This document shows positions 16,891 through 26,902 of a DNA stretch of 64,000 nt, piece by piece. Location of the stretch: assembly GCF_001182745.1 (NCBI RefSeq), contig NZ_LN868939.1, positions 1,550,001 to 1,614,000 on the forward strand, read 5' to 3'. Under the pieces are notes generated by a model. That model saw only the letters and a list, made by a program, of their open reading frames with translations. It was not told the DNA's origin and did not search any database. Each line of letters starts with the position of its first letter. Positions within the stretch are counted from its first letter, which is position 1. The stretch comes from Nocardia farcinica (GTDB taxonomy: Bacteria; Actinomycetota; Actinomycetes; Mycobacteriales; Mycobacteriaceae). Position numbers and translations under genes: made by a program.

Positions 16891-17322
16891 TCACCCCGCA
16901 TCTTCCGGGCCGCGACTCGAGCGTGCGGTCCCGCGCCCCGGCTCGCGTCGATCCGCCTCCGGCAGCAGCGCTTCCAGGCGGGCGGCGATCGACTCCACCG
17001 ACTCCTCGATCAGCGACAGCGGCCACGGCAGCCGCCGCTGCGCCTGCCCGCGCAACTGCGCGGTCAATTCCGCCGACGTGGCCTCCAATTCGCTGATCTC
17101 GGTACGCAGATCGTGCACCTCCGCGCGCAACCGAGCGGTCTCGGTCGCCAGCTCGTCCACCCGGCGCAGCGCCACGGCCAACCCGTCCACCAGGGTGCGC
17201 GCCCTGCCCTCGGCGTCGGTGCCCAACTGCGGCCAGCCCGCCAGGCTCGGCCCGCGGAGCTGCGTGAGGACATCGCGCAGCATCGCATCCTGTTCCGGCG
17301 TCACGTCCGGTCCTTCCCTCAC
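16891..17322 (-). CDS. Coiled-coil protein at the end of the conservon operon, unknown
   Basis: 143 residues. Residues ~50-95 form a strong heptad-type coiled coil (ELATETARLRAEVHDLRTEI and onward). The N-terminal part has the pattern GPSLAGWPQLGTDAEGRARTLVDGLA, which I recall from phage-associated and unrelated actinobacterial proteins, but it does not define a function. The gene starts 13 nt after the MHYT gene ends and is probably co-transcribed. The C-terminal 20 residues are charged and disordered. Confidence 0.65.
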   Translation of the reverse strand: MREGPDVTPEQDAMLRDVLTQLRGPSLAGWPQLGTDAEGRARTLVDGLAVALRRVDELATETARLRAEVHDLRTEISELEATSAELTAQLRGQAQRRLPWPLSLIEESVESIAARLEALLPEADRREPGRGTARSSRGPEDAG

Positions 17323-17335
17323 CCGGCGCGACGGT

Positions 17336-18199
17336 TCAGAACCGCGGCGCGCCGATCACCATCGTCTCGCCCGCGTCGAACGCGCGATCGTGCCCGCCCG
17401 GTCCGGACGGCATGCCGGGGCCCGACGGCACGGACGCGCCGGACGGCACGGCCCGGGTCGCCGGGGCGGCCGCGGGCTGGGCCCGCCGGTCGGGGGTCAC
17501 CAGCACCGCCGTGATCGGCACGGCCAGCGAGAGCATCCCCAGGACGAACATCGGCACCAGGAAGGCGAACAGATCCTCACCGGGTGGCGGCACCGAACCG
17601 GGCTCGAGCTCGACGCTCACCCCGGCCAGCCGCACGTAGTGCATGCCGAGCATGCCGACCGCGTACAACACCGCGGCGGCGACCAGCACACTGACGGGCC
17701 TGCGCTGCAGCAGGAACCACAGCGTCGCGGTGGCGGTGCCGATCGCGAGCACGGCGGCCACCGTGATCGACCACCACGCCGTGCGCACCACACCCTGGAC
17801 GTGGATGCCTGCCATCGCGACGAACAACATCGCGCTCATGCCGACACCCATGATCAGTCCCGCGCCGGCCAGGCGCGGCACCAGCGGACGGCCGCCGAGC
17901 ACGAGCAGCGCCGCCAACGTCGACGACACCGCGATCACCCCCGCCACGACCAGGCGCGCGACCTCGTACCGGATCTGCCCGCCGTCGCCGGGCGCGACGC
18001 CGAGCATCGACACGAAGATCGCCAGCCACGTCCCGATCCCGCCGATCGAGACCGCGGCGGCGGCGAGCCACACCAGGCGGAACTTCGCGGTCACCGACTC
18101 CGTCGACTGGCGGACGCAGACCAGCCCGACCAGGGCGCCGACCATCGAGACCACGGCCGCGAGGCCGAGCACCCAGTACCCCATGGAGAAGTAGCTCAC
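17336..18199 (-). CDS. MHYT-domain integral membrane protein
   Basis: 287 residues with seven hydrophobic segments in the first ~235, then a Pro/Gly/Ser-rich tail ending GETMVIGAPRF. The MHYT family normally has three motifs of the Met-His-Tyr-Thr type thought to bind copper. Here one clear copy remains (GMLGMHYVRLAG, ~residue 180), a second is weak (AMAGIHV) and the first lacks His (GTWLAIFVSML). The metal site may be reduced. The gene is 13 nt downstream of the conservon GTPase and could be the membrane sensor or output partner of that system; this is inference. Confidence 0.75.
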   Translation of the reverse strand: MSYFSMGYWVLGLAAVVSMVGALVGLVCVRQSTESVTAKFRLVWLAAAAVSIGGIGTWLAIFVSMLGVAPGDGGQIRYEVARLVVAGVIAVSSTLAALLVLGGRPLVPRLAGAGLIMGVGMSAMLFVAMAGIHVQGVVRTAWWSITVAAVLAIGTATATLWFLLQRRPVSVLVAAAVLYAVGMLGMHYVRLAGVSVELEPGSVPPPGEDLFAFLVPMFVLGMLSLAVPITAVLVTPDRRAQPAAAPATRAVPSGASVPSGPGMPSGPGGHDRAFDAGETMVIGAPRF

Positions 18200-18212
18200 C
18201 GCGGCAGCACCC

Positions 18213-18845
18213 TCACACCTGTCCGACGGGCTGTTCCCGCTGTTCGGCGGCCAGCCGCTGGATCGCGTATTCGGTGACCGCGGCCAGCGACTGACGCACC
18301 TCGGTCGCGTTGCGCGCGTCGATGTCGACGATGGGGACGATCGGCCGCACCGACAGCGCCTCGCGCAGTTCCGCCACCGGGAACCGCGGCGAATCGGGAA
18401 AACGGTTGACCGCGATGAGGAACGGCAGCCCGCGCGCCTCGAAGAAGTCGACGGCGGCGAAGCTGTCCTCGATGCGGCGGGTGTCCACCAGCACCACCGC
18501 GCCGATCGCGCCGCGGATCAGGTCGTCCCACATGAACCAGAACCGGCGCTGCCCCGGCGTGCCGAACAGGTACAGCGTCAGGTTGCCCGGCAGCATGATG
18601 CGGCCGAAATCCATGGCGACCGTGGTGGTCTCCTTGCCGGGCGTCGCGGCGAGGTCGTCGATGCCGTCGGAGAAGCCCGTCACCATGGCTTCGGTCCGCA
18701 GCGGCACGATCTCCGAGACCGCGCCGACGAAGGTGGTCTTGCCCGCGCCGAAACCACCGGCGACAACGATCTTGGTCGAGGCGGTGCGGTTGTCCATCGG
18801 CGCCGAGCCGCCGTACGGCTTGGTGTTATAGGGCGCGGAGTCCAC
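18213..18845 (-). CDS. cvnD: Conservon GTPase (CvnD-type, MglA-like)
   Basis: 210 residues. P-loop GGFGAGKTT near residue 30, switch region with TPGQRRFWFMWDDL, and NRFPDS in the NKxD position. Family proteins are small Ras-like GTPases that act with the roadblock protein as a membrane-associated switch. The coding region overlaps the DUF742 gene by 20 nt. Order kinase-roadblock-DUF742-GTPase is the classic conservon arrangement of Streptomyces and mycobacteria (Rv3365c-Rv3362c). Confidence 0.92.
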   Translation of the reverse strand: MDSAPYNTKPYGGSAPMDNRTASTKIVVAGGFGAGKTTFVGAVSEIVPLRTEAMVTGFSDGIDDLAATPGKETTTVAMDFGRIMLPGNLTLYLFGTPGQRRFWFMWDDLIRGAIGAVVLVDTRRIEDSFAAVDFFEARGLPFLIAVNRFPDSPRFPVAELREALSVRPIVPIVDIDARNATEVRQSLAAVTEYAIQRLAAEQREQPVGQV

Positions 18846-19200
18846 GCAAAGTCCTCTCCATCAGGGACAGGCGCTCGTCATAGCTCGCCTGGTCACTCAG
18901 GGTCCAATGCACACGCAGCGTTCCAGCGACGACGAGATCACCGATCACGACGCGCACCAGACCGAGCGGACGCTGCAGTTTGGCCGTGATCTCGGCGACC
19001 GAAAGGCGTGCGGTGCCCAATCGGACGATATCGGTACGGATATCGCCGACCGGCCATTCGAGATGGGCAGTGTAGGAGATGGTCTCGATGACCGCCTCCA
19101 GGGGAAGGTCGACCGCGGGTTCGGTCCGTCCCGAGGTCAGCGCATACGGGCGAACTCGGGTAGGTGGCGTGCCCGGCCCCCCGCCGGATGGAGTCGACAT
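18826..19200 (-). CDS. cvnC: DUF742 conservon protein (CvnC-type)
   Basis: 124 residues with the typical start VRPYALTSGRTEP and a winged-helix-like core (LSVAEITAKLQRPLGLVRVV IGDLV, split here for length). It lies between roadblock and GTPase genes. In Streptomyces conservons it links the sensor kinase to the GTPase. The domain resembles a DNA-binding fold, but no DNA target is known for it. Confidence 0.92.
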   Translation of the reverse strand: MSTPSGGGPGTPPTRVRPYALTSGRTEPAVDLPLEAVIETISYTAHLEWPVGDIRTDIVRLGTARLSVAEITAKLQRPLGLVRVVIGDLVVAGTLRVHWTLSDQASYDERLSLMERTLRGLRAL

Positions 19201-19207
19201 GCCACGC

Positions 19208-19618
19208 TCAGACCGCGCTGCGCGCGGTCGCCTGGACCACCGAGCCGACCCGGTCCACCAGCAGCGCCATCTCGTAGCCGATGCGCCCGATGTCGTGGGT
19301 CTTGTTGGCCAGCACCGCCAGGTGCGAGCCGTTGCCGACGGTCATCACGAGCAGGTACCCGCGCTGCATGTCCACGATGGACTGCATCACCTTGCCGCCG
19401 TTGAACAGTTGCGCCGCGCCGGTGGAGAGGCTGGCCAGACCCGCGGTCACGGCGGCCAGCTGCTCGGCGCGGTCGGGCGGCAGATGCGGACTGGTCGCCT
19501 GGAGCAAACCGTCGGCGGAAACCAACACCGCGTGGGTGACCCCGGGCACGTCCCTGGTGAAGCGGGTGACCAGCCAGTTCAGGTTCTCGTCCGTTGTGGT
19601 GCTTGGTTTCTCGGTCAC
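19208..19618 (-). CDS. cvnB: Roadblock/LC7 domain protein (CvnB-type)
   Basis: 136 residues with the roadblock fold pattern: [20 protein letters not shown], then [19 protein letters not shown] and a C-terminal helix. These proteins act as activators or GAP-like partners of the CvnD GTPase. It overlaps the kinase stop codon by 4 nt (ATGA), so its translation is coupled to the kinase. Confidence 0.93.
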   Translation of the reverse strand: MTEKPSTTTDENLNWLVTRFTRDVPGVTHAVLVSADGLLQATSPHLPPDRAEQLAAVTAGLASLSTGAAQLFNGGKVMQSIVDMQRGYLLVMTVGNGSHLAVLANKTHDIGRIGYEMALLVDRVGSVVQATARSAV

Positions 19619-22221
19619 TCGAGCCCTCCGTCGTTGTACTGGGCGTCGGCCCGCCCACTGCGGACCCCGCTGAGATGCCTTGTCAAACTATTGCGGATCT
19701 CTTCAGGATCGCGCGCGTTCGATTCGTTGGTCGGAGCAAGGCCGCCGGGCACGAGTTGCGCGCCGGGACGGCGGATCGGCAGGCCACCGTTGGTGCGGCC
19801 GGAGACCTGGGGCTTGCTGGCCTCGGCCGCGGCGGCCCACCCGATGTCGCCGGGGGACGACCAGCCGCCGCCCTCGCCCTCGGACCCGGAGGAGGCCGGC
19901 TCCACCAGCCACTCCGAGACCATGCGCTGATAGATCGGCGTCGGCGATTCGGCGTTGACCGGCCGCAGCCCGGTCATCGTGGTCTGCGCGGGCTGGGCGG
20001 GTTCGGCCGGCTCGTAGCCCGCGGCCTCGTAGGCGTCCGGCTCGGCCTCGGCCCACACGTCGACCTTGGTCGGCTCGGCCGGGAACGATCCGGTGTGCGC
20101 GGGCGGATCGAGCGGCCTGCCCGGCGCGGGTTCGGGCGCCTCGGTACCCGGCCTGCCCGCCTCGCGCTCGGGCGCGGGCGCGACCCGGATGGCCGGACGG
20201 CGCTGCGGCAGTCCCGAGCCGCTCAATTCGAAGGAGGAGGTGTGCTCGGGCAGCGCCGGGCTCGGCACCGGCACCAGGATGCGCGGCGGCGTCGGCTGGC
20301 TCGGAGCGTCGTAGGACGGCTCGGGCAGCGGCGGCGGCGCGAGCAGCTCCTGCGGATGCTTGTCGTTGGGCGGCACCGCGGTCACCAGCGAACCGGGCAG
20401 GTGCACGCTCGCGGTGATGCCGGGTTGCTGGGTCATGGCCGAGGTGCGGCGCAGGTTGACGGTGATGTTGTGCCGCTTGGCCAGGCGGCCGACGACGAAC
20501 AGACCCATCCGGCGGGCCGTTTCGACGGTGACCTCACCGCCGGAGGCGAGGTGGCTGTTGACCGTCTGCAGGTCCTCGGCCGACATGCCGAGGCCGCGGT
20601 CGATGATCTCGATCAGGTAGCCGCCGTCGACGGAGCGCGCCACCGAGACCGCGACCGAGGTGGTCGGCGGCGAGTAGCGCAGCGCGTTGTCGATGAGCTC
20701 GGCGAGCAGGTGCTCGATGTCGACGGCGGGCTCGCCGGGCACCACGCCGTCGGGCGCTGCGCCGATCTCCACCCGCTGGTAGTCCTCGACCTGCGAGACC
20801 GCGCTCCACAGCATGTCCGACAGCGGCACCGGCGGCAGGTGGCCGCGGCGCAGTGCGGTACCGGCCAGCACCAGCAGGTTGTCGCCGTTACGGCGCATGC
20901 GGGTGGCCAGGTGGTCCAGCCGGAACAGGCTCTGCAGGCGCTGCGAGTCGTCCTCGTCGTGCTCGAGCTCCTCGATGAGCGAGAGCTGCTGCTCGACCAG
21001 CGACTGGCTGCGTCGCGACAGCGTCTCGAACATGCTGCCGATCTGCAGGCGCAGGCGGGCCTGCTCGGCCGCCAGGTGCAACGCGGCGCCGTGGATGTCG
21101 TCGACGGCGCGGGCCAGCTGGCCGATCTCCTCGGTGGTGTGCACGTCGACCCGGGTCGGCTCCGGGGTGGCGCCGCCGGAGCGCACCACCTCGAGCTCGT
21201 TGGGCAGGTCGACGTGCGCGACCTGCAGAGCGCCGTGCCGCAGGCGGCGGATCGGCAGCACCAGCGAGCGGGCCACCGCCAGCGCGAGGGCCAGACCCGC
21301 GAGCAGGGTGGTCACCACGATCGCGATGTCGCGCAGCACCACGCCGCGCACGTCGGCGGTCCGGTCGGCCAGCCTGTTGTCGATCGCGTCGACCAGGCTC
21401 AGCGTGCTCTCGTCGTAGGCCTTGACACTGGTCCGCAGCGAATCGATGACCGGCTGGCTGCTCGCCGGATTCTCGATGTTCTGGGCGAAGGCGCCGAGGC
21501 GCACGTTGACCGCGTCGATGAGGATGTTGGCGTTGAGCGCCGAGGCGGGCTGCAACTGCGCGTACTGGCTGAGCAGCACCAGCTCACCACCGGCGGTGGT
21601 GAGCACCGTCGGGCGGACGGCCGGGTTGCGTTCGGCGCCCGGTGAACCGATCAGCAGGTACTGCTGAGTCAGCAGCCTGCGCGCGTTGGTGGTCACGCCG
21701 AGCTGCAGGAAGTAGCGCTGGATGCTGATCTCCTCCAGCGAGGTCGAGCGCGCGATGGCGTTACCGATGTGGGCGGCCACCTGGTCGGCCTGCTGTCCGA
21801 TGCTCACCGGCGAACTGCTGCGCAGGCTGTTGCGCATGGTGCGGCCGGTGGTGACCGCTTCGTCCAGTTCGTTGATGACGTCCTCGGGCGCGCCGCCGGA
21901 CCGCAGCACCGTCTGCAGATCGACGGCGGCCTGATCGAACCGGGTACCCGCCCGGTCGACCGCGCCCTCGTCGTTCTCCCAGACCGTCGCCGTCACCACC
22001 GCGAGTTGCTCGGTCGCCGACGCGAATTCGAGCATCGGCCGGATGATCCTGGCCTGGTCGGTGGCCGCGTCGAGATCGGCGATCGTGCGTAACTCGTCGT
22101 TGATCCGCAGCACCGCGAACGTCGACGCCAGCACCACAGGGAGCAGGAGCACGATCCCGACCTTGCGGGTGACGGGCCAGTTCGACAGGCTGAATTGCCG
22201 GGAACGCGGTGCTGCATCCAT
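19615..22221 (-). CDS. cvnA: Conservon sensor histidine kinase (CvnA-type)
   Basis: 868 residues. TM1 at ~24-42; extracytoplasmic helical sensor domain of the nitrate/sulfonate type (~43-305); TM2 at ~306-325; HAMP-like linker; a dimerisation helix; an HATPase domain with [11 protein letters not shown] (N box) and [10 protein letters not shown] (G1 box). The C-terminal ~230 residues are Pro/Ala/Glu-rich and disordered, as is usual for this family. It heads the operon. The 356 bp upstream are shared with the divergent mprA gene. Start ATG preceded by GGAG-like bases. Confidence 0.92.
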   Translation of the reverse strand: MDAAPRSRQFSLSNWPVTRKVGIVLLLPVVLASTFAVLRINDELRTIADLDAATDQARIIRPMLEFASATEQLAVVTATVWENDEGAVDRAGTRFDQAAVDLQTVLRSGGAPEDVINELDEAVTTGRTMRNSLRSSSPVSIGQQADQVAAHIGNAIARSTSLEEISIQRYFLQLGVTTNARRLLTQQYLLIGSPGAERNPAVRPTVLTTAGGELVLLSQYAQLQPASALNANILIDAVNVRLGAFAQNIENPASSQPVIDSLRTSVKAYDESTLSLVDAIDNRLADRTADVRGVVLRDIAIVVTTLLAGLALALAVARSLVLPIRRLRHGALQVAHVDLPNELEVVRSGGATPEPTRVDVHTTEEIGQLARAVDDIHGAALHLAAEQARLRLQIGSMFETLSRRSQSLVEQQLSLIEELEHDEDDSQRLQSLFRLDHLATRMRRNGDNLLVLAGTALRRGHLPPVPLSDMLWSAVSQVEDYQRVEIGAAPDGVVPGEPAVDIEHLLAELIDNALRYSPPTTSVAVSVARSVDGGYLIEIIDRGLGMSAEDLQTVNSHLASGGEVTVETARRMGLFVVGRLAKRHNITVNLRRTSAMTQQPGITASVHLPGSLVTAVPPNDKHPQELLAPPPLPEPSYDAPSQPTPPRILVPVPSPALPEHTSSFELSGSGLPQRRPAIRVAPAPEREAGRPGTEAPEPAPGRPLDPPAHTGSFPAEPTKVDVWAEAEPDAYEAAGYEPAEPAQPAQTTMTGLRPVNAESPTPIYQRMVSEWLVEPASSGSEGEGGGWSSPGDIGWAAAAEASKPQVSGRTNGGLPIRRPGAQLVPGGLAPTNESNARDPEEIRNSLTRHLSGVRSGRADAQYNDGGLE

Positions 22222-22536
22222 CCGCTTCCGTCGCCTCCACTCCGCGCGGGTTCCCCGGGATGGTTAGTGGCTGTTCAACATAAGTCAGGGAACCAACCCG
22301 CTGAGAACCAACTCGAGGTCTTGTTTTTACCGCAGGGAACATACCGTGCTGGCTGTGTAACGGCAATCTGGGGCATGCGGCCCGATTATTCTAATATGGC
22401 CGCCGCGAACGGGTTTCGTGGCGAAACGGCGGAAGCTCGTGCACACCCGTCTTCCGGGTGCCGGGAAAGACGCTGGTCACCCCGCGTGGCTCGGCGTGTC
22501 GCCGGTAGCGGGGACTTCGCGGCGTGTCGCGCGCGG

Positions 22537-22558
22537 CCTCTCAGTCGCCTCTCAGTCG
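22537..22558 (+). promoter_or_regulatory. Tandem MprA-box-like operator before mprA
   Basis: CCTCTCAGTCG occurs twice in perfect direct tandem (11-bp period), 20 nt before the mprA ATG. MprA of M. tuberculosis binds pairs of CTCTCAG-type direct repeats, so this predicts autoregulation. Confidence 0.8.
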
Positions 22559-22577
22559 ATGCGGTCAAACTGGTCGC

Positions 22578-23264
22578 ATGCGCATTCTGGTAGTCGACGA
22601 CGATCGCGCCGTCCGGGAATCGCTGCGCCGGTCGTTGACCTTCAACGGCTACACCGTGGACCTCGCCGTGGACGGGGTCGACGCACTGGAGAAAGCCACC
22701 GCGCAGCGGCCGGACGCGCTCGTGCTGGATGTCATGATGCCGCGTCTGGACGGGCTGGAGGTTTGCCGGCGTTTGCGCAGTACCGGTGACGATCTTCCGA
22801 TTCTGGTTTTGACGGCGCGGGATTCGGTTTCCGAAAGGGTTGCCGGGCTCGACGCGGGCGCCGACGATTATCTGCCCAAGCCATTCGCGCTGGAAGAATT
22901 GCTGGCCCGGCTGCGTGCCCTGTTGCGCCGTCGCGCGCCCGACCCGGGTGACACCTCCGAGACGTTGCGCTTCGCCGACCTGTCGCTGGACCCGGTCACC
23001 CGCGAGGTCTCCCGCGGCGACCGCGCGATCAGCCTGACCCGCACCGAGTTCTCCCTGCTCGAGATGCTGATGGCCAACCCGCGCCGGGTGCTGACCCGTA
23101 GCCGCATTCTCGAGGAGGTGTGGGGCTACGACTTCCCCACCTCGGGTAACGCGCTCGAGGTCTACATCGGCTACCTGCGACGTAAGACCGAGGCCGAGGG
23201 CGAGCCGCGGCTGATCCACACCGTGCGCGGCGTCGGGTACGTGCTGCGCGAGACCCCGCCGTAG
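22578..23264 (+). CDS. mprA: Response regulator MprA
   Basis: 228 residues, OmpR/PhoB family. The receiver domain has DDD at 7-9, the phosphoacceptor Asp51 in [12 protein letters not shown], Thr in VLTARDS and Lys in [10 protein letters not shown]-terminal winged helix follows ([20 protein letters not shown] ... VYIGYLRRK). The order mprA-mprB-pepD-moaB2 matches M. tuberculosis Rv0981-Rv0984, which responds to envelope stress. The start is MRILVVDDD; the frame is open upstream but without a ribosome site. Confidence 0.95.
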   Translation: MRILVVDDDRAVRESLRRSLTFNGYTVDLAVDGVDALEKATAQRPDALVLDVMMPRLDGLEVCRRLRSTGDDLPILVLTARDSVSERVAGLDAGADDYLPKPFALEELLARLRALLRRRAPDPGDTSETLRFADLSLDPVTREVSRGDRAISLTRTEFSLLEMLMANPRRVLTRSRILEEVWGYDFPTSGNALEVYIGYLRRKTEAEGEPRLIHTVRGVGYVLRETPP

Positions 23265-23271
23265 GCGCGCG

Positions 23272-24738
23272 ATGGCACGAAGCGCGCCCCGGCGGCCCGC
23301 CGTCGCCCCGGTCGGCCGGCCGGTCGAACCGCCGCCGATGCGTCCGCCGATGCCCCTGACCAGTTCGGTGTCGCTGCGCTGGCGGGTCACCCTGCTGGCC
23401 GCCTCGGTGGTGGCGATCGCGGTGGCGGTCACCTCGATCGCCGCCTACGCGATGGTGGCCAGGGCGCTCTACGCCGATGTCGACGAGCAGCTGCGCGCCC
23501 GCGCCGCCACCATGATCGACAACAATTTCGACAGCCTGGGTTTCCAATCGATCATCCTGGCCGGGCTGTACTCCAACGATGTCGGCGTGGCGCTGATCTT
23601 CGCCGACCACAAGTCCTACATGCCCCCGCAGCAGACCATTCCGCCGGTGGGCGAACAGGAACTCGCGGTCGCCGACGGCCAGCTCGCCTCCTCGCTGCGC
23701 ACGGTGAGCAGTCAACGGGTGCTGGCCGTGCACACCAACTCCGGCGCCACGCTGGTCATCTCGCAGCGGCTCGAACCGACCAGGGAGGTGCTCGACCGGC
23801 TGGCCTGGCTGTTGTTCGTGGTGGGCGGCTGCGGCGTGGTCCTCGCGGCCGCGGCGGGCACCGCGGTGGGCCGCACCGGCCTGCGTCCGATCGCCCGGCT
23901 CACCGCCGCCACCGAACGCATCGCGCGCACCGACGACCTCACCCCGATCCCGGTGACCGGTGACGACGAATTGGCGCGGTTGACCGAGAGTTTCAACACC
24001 ATGCTGCGGGCGCTCGCCGAATCCCGCGACCGCCAGCGCAGGCTCGTCGCCGACGCGGGACACGAACTGCGCACCCCGCTGACCTCGTTGCGTACCAACA
24101 TGGAACTGCTCATCGCCTCCAGCCGCCCCGGCGCGCCGCAACTGCCCGAGCAGGACATGGCCGAACTGCGCGCAGACGTGGTCGCCCAGATCGAGGAACT
24201 GTCCACCCTGGTCGGTGACCTGGTCGACCTGGCGCGCGAGGATGCGCCGGAGACGGTCTACGACCGGGTCGACCTCGGTGAGGTGGCCGAACGCGCGCTG
24301 GAGCGCGCCCGGCGCCGTCGCGCCGATGTGGAATTCGTGGCGGAACTGCGGCCCTGGTTCGTCTACGGCCACGACGCCGCGCTCGAACGCGCGATCCTCA
24401 ACGTGCTCGACAACGCCGCGAAGTGGAGCCCGGCGGGGGAGCAGGTCGGGGTGCGCATGCGCGAGACCGGCCGCGGGCTGCTCGAGCTCACCGTGGACGA
24501 CGCCGGTCCCGGTATCCCGCCCGAGGAGCGCGAGTTGGTGTTCGAGCGCTTCTACCGCACCACCGCCTCCCGGTCGATGCCGGGATCGGGGCTCGGCCTG
24601 GCGATCGTCAAGCAGGTGGTGACCAAACACGGCGGCACCATCACCATCGACACCTCCGACCGCGGCGGCGCCTGCATTCGTATCGTGTTACCCGGTGAGA
24701 CGGGTGCCCCCGGTCCTGGCCTGGACCAGCGGGAATGA
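23272..24738 (+). CDS. mprB: Sensor histidine kinase MprB
   Basis: 488 residues. A Pro-rich N-terminus, TM1 at ~39-60, an extracytoplasmic sensor loop to ~175, TM2 at ~178-200, HAMP, then the H box with His264 (DAGHELRTPLTS), N box (NVLDNAAKWSP), G1 (DDAGPGIP), F (FERFYRT) and G2 (GSGLGLAIV). Seven nt separate it from mprA, so the two are one operon. In mycobacteria it senses envelope stress and signals to SigE and the PepD protease encoded next. Confidence 0.95.
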   Translation: MARSAPRRPAVAPVGRPVEPPPMRPPMPLTSSVSLRWRVTLLAASVVAIAVAVTSIAAYAMVARALYADVDEQLRARAATMIDNNFDSLGFQSIILAGLYSNDVGVALIFADHKSYMPPQQTIPPVGEQELAVADGQLASSLRTVSSQRVLAVHTNSGATLVISQRLEPTREVLDRLAWLLFVVGGCGVVLAAAAGTAVGRTGLRPIARLTAATERIARTDDLTPIPVTGDDELARLTESFNTMLRALAESRDRQRRLVADAGHELRTPLTSLRTNMELLIASSRPGAPQLPEQDMAELRADVVAQIEELSTLVGDLVDLAREDAPETVYDRVDLGEVAERALERARRRRADVEFVAELRPWFVYGHDAALERAILNVLDNAAKWSPAGEQVGVRMRETGRGLLELTVDDAGPGIPPEERELVFERFYRTTASRSMPGSGLGLAIVKQVVTKHGGTITIDTSDRGGACIRIVLPGETGAPGPGLDQRE

Positions 24739-24795
24739 CGGCCGGGATTGACTTGTGATCCGCCGGGCACTCACCTCTCGGAAAACTGAAAGCAC

Positions 24796-24817
24796 GGTCT
24801 CAGTCCGCTCTAAGCCG
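24796..24817 (+). promoter_or_regulatory. MprA-box-like operator before pepD
   Basis: GGTCTCAGTCC followed at once by GCTCTAAGCCG: the same 11-bp direct-repeat spacing as upstream of mprA, 45 nt before pepD. This predicts MprA control of the protease. Confidence 0.7.
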
Positions 24818-24861
24818 ACCCGGCCAGGCTCGACGGTGGACGTGAGGAGAAACGAGTAGTC

Positions 24862-26109
24862 ATGACCGAGGATTTCCAGGCCGCGCCGCAGCACGCGAAC
24901 CCGCAGCATCCGCACGGGCACTACCCGACCCAGCCGTTCTCCGGACCGCATCCGGGCATGCCTGCCGCCACTCCGCCACCGCAGGCACCCGCGCGCCCGG
25001 CGCGGACCGGCCTGGTCGCCGCCGCGGTGGCCCTGGCCCTGGTCAGCGGCGGCGTCGGCGGCGCGGTGGGCGCGGTGGTCACCCGTTCCGACGACGGCAG
25101 GGCCCCGGTCACCAACGCGCTCGACGCGCCGAAACCCAGCGTCAGCAACGTCTCCAACGCCCCGGCCGGGTCGACCCAGGCGGTCGCGCAGAAGGTGTTG
25201 CCGAGCGTGGTGATGATCAAGGTCGCCAGCAATCGCGCCGAGGGGGAGGGCTCCGGGGTGGTGCTGTCCTCGGACGGACTGATCCTCACCAACAACCACG
25301 TGGCCTCCGGCGGCGGCACCGGCGCCCGCATGGAAGTCCACTTCTCCGATGGCTCCACCGCGCCCGCCACCGTCGTGGGCGCCGACCCGGTCTCGGACCT
25401 GGCGGTGATCAAGGCGCAGGGCCGCACCGATCTCACCCCGATCGAGCTGGGTACCTCGGCGAGCCTGCAGGTCGGCCAGCCGGTCATCGCCATCGGCTCG
25501 CCGCTCGGCCTGGCGGGCACGGTGACCACCGGTATCGTCTCCGCGCTCAATCGCCCGGTCTCCACCAGCGGTGAGGGCACCCAGAATCCGAACGCTCCGC
25601 AGCCGGTGATCGACGCCATCCAGACCGACGCCGCCATCAATCCCGGCAATTCCGGTGGCGCGCTGGTGGACTACGAGGGCAAACTGATCGGCATCAACAC
25701 CGCCATCGCCACCCTCGGCGCGGGCGAACTCGGCGGCCAGCAGAGCGGTTCGATCGGCCTGGGCTTCGCGATCCCGGTCGATCAGGCCCGCCGGGTGGCC
25801 GACGAGTTGATCAAGACCGGCCAGGCCACCTACGCGCAGATCGGTATCAAGCTGCGCCCGCAGGACACCGCCGCGCTGGTGCTGGAAGCCACGCCGGGCG
25901 GGCCCGCCGCGGCGGCGGGCATCCCGGCCGGCGCGATCATCACCAAACTCGACGACCGCGTCATCGATTCCGGCGAGGCACTCATCGCCGCCGTCCGATC
26001 CCATCAACCAGGAGACAAGGTGAAGGTCACCTATACCGACGAGAACGGCAACAATCCGAAGACGGTCGAGGTCACCCTCACCGGCGCGCCCGGGGACGGT
26101 GGCCGATGA
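24862..26109 (+). CDS. pepD: HtrA-type serine protease PepD
   Basis: 415 residues. A His/Pro-rich cytosolic N-terminus (~1-45), one TM at ~50-72, a trypsin-like domain with triad His146 (TNNHVASGG), Asp179 (DPVSDLAVIK) and Ser264 (NPGNSGGALV), and a C-terminal PDZ domain (~310-405). It faces the outside and degrades or chaperones misfolded envelope proteins. The ATG is preceded by GAGGAGAAACG. It overlaps moaB2 by 4 nt (ATGA). The upstream MprA-type box fits the known MprA-PepD regulon of mycobacteria. Confidence 0.95.
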   Translation: MTEDFQAAPQHANPQHPHGHYPTQPFSGPHPGMPAATPPPQAPARPARTGLVAAAVALALVSGGVGGAVGAVVTRSDDGRAPVTNALDAPKPSVSNVSNAPAGSTQAVAQKVLPSVVMIKVASNRAEGEGSGVVLSSDGLILTNNHVASGGGTGARMEVHFSDGSTAPATVVGADPVSDLAVIKAQGRTDLTPIELGTSASLQVGQPVIAIGSPLGLAGTVTTGIVSALNRPVSTSGEGTQNPNAPQPVIDAIQTDAAINPGNSGGALVDYEGKLIGINTAIATLGAGELGGQQSGSIGLGFAIPVDQARRVADELIKTGQATYAQIGIKLRPQDTAALVLEATPGGPAAAAGIPAGAIITKLDDRVIDSGEALIAAVRSHQPGDKVKVTYTDENGNNPKTVEVTLTGAPGDGGR

Positions 26110-26714
26110 TGCGCCCGACCCGGCTCGACCGGGTGCGGCTGATCTCGGTCGACGGCCTCGACCCGGAATTGTCCAGCGCTGCCGCCGACTTGCTCGACGC
26201 AGGCGCTACGGTGAGCACTATGGATATCGATGCTCCTGTCGCGGGGCGCGCCCTGGTGGTGGTCGTGGACGACCGGACCGCCCACGGTGGTGTGGACTCG
26301 CTCGGCCCGCTGGTCACCGAACTGCTCACCGAGGCGGGCTTCCTGGTCGACGCGTCGGTGACCGTGCAGGCCGACGAGGTGGAGATCCGCAACGCGCTCA
26401 ACACGGCGGTGATCGGCGGCGTCGATCTGGTGATCTCGGTCGGCGGCACCGGGATGTCGCCGCGCGATGTGACCCCCGAGGCGACGGCACAGGTGCTCGA
26501 CCGCGAACTGCCCGGCATCTCCGAGGCGCTGCGCTCCTCCGGCCGCGTCGCCGGTTCGCTCGACGCCGGGCTCTCCCGTGGCCTGGCCGGCGTGTCCGGC
26601 TCGACCCTGGTGGTGAACCTGCCCGGTACCCGTGCTGCCATCCGGGACGGCATGGCCACCCTCTCGCCGCTCGCCAGCAAGGTGATCGGCGAGCTGTCCG
26701 GTTTGGCGGAGTGA
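26106..26714 (+). CDS. moaB2: MoaB/MogA-like molybdopterin-binding protein
   Basis: 202 residues with the MPT-binding signature SVGGTGMSPRDVTPEAT and the final VVNLPGTRAAIRDGM. A ~40-residue N-terminal extension (RVRLISVDGLDPELS) precedes the MoaB core at ALVVVVDDRT. In M. tuberculosis the gene after pepD is moaB2 (Rv0984). Molybdopterin adenylylation is the family activity, but its coupling to a stress protease operon is unexplained. It overlaps both neighbours. Confidence 0.9.
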   Translation: MMRPTRLDRVRLISVDGLDPELSSAAADLLDAGATVSTMDIDAPVAGRALVVVVDDRTAHGGVDSLGPLVTELLTEAGFLVDASVTVQADEVEIRNALNTAVIGGVDLVISVGGTGMSPRDVTPEATAQVLDRELPGISEALRSSGRVAGSLDAGLSRGLAGVSGSTLVVNLPGTRAAIRDGMATLSPLASKVIGELSGLAE

Positions 26715-26902
26715 CTCCGCAGCCCGGCGATTCCGATACCCCTCGCCCGGCGGAGCGCCGGGCGAGGGACGCCGCGCGCCTGGCGCGGATCTTCGGCGAG
26801 ACCCTGCCCGACACCACGGGCGACGAGCGCGACGACGACCCGGCCGATCGCGACCGCGGCGACGACTGGTGGCGTTCGCAGGTGCCGCCGCATCACTCCT
26901 GA
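26711..26902 (+). CDS. Small acidic conserved protein, unknown
   Basis: 63 residues from the GTG inside the moaB2 stop (GTGA). The sequence has RRARDAARLARIFGETLPDT, then an Asp-rich stretch and DDWWRSQVPPHHS at the end. It is a typical short Trp-Trp-ended protein found at the end of this operon in related genomes, as far as I recall. It is coupled to mprAB-pepD-moaB2 by overlap. No function is apparent. Confidence 0.75.
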   Translation: MTPQPGDSDTPRPAERRARDAARLARIFGETLPDTTGDERDDDPADRDRGDDWWRSQVPPHHS

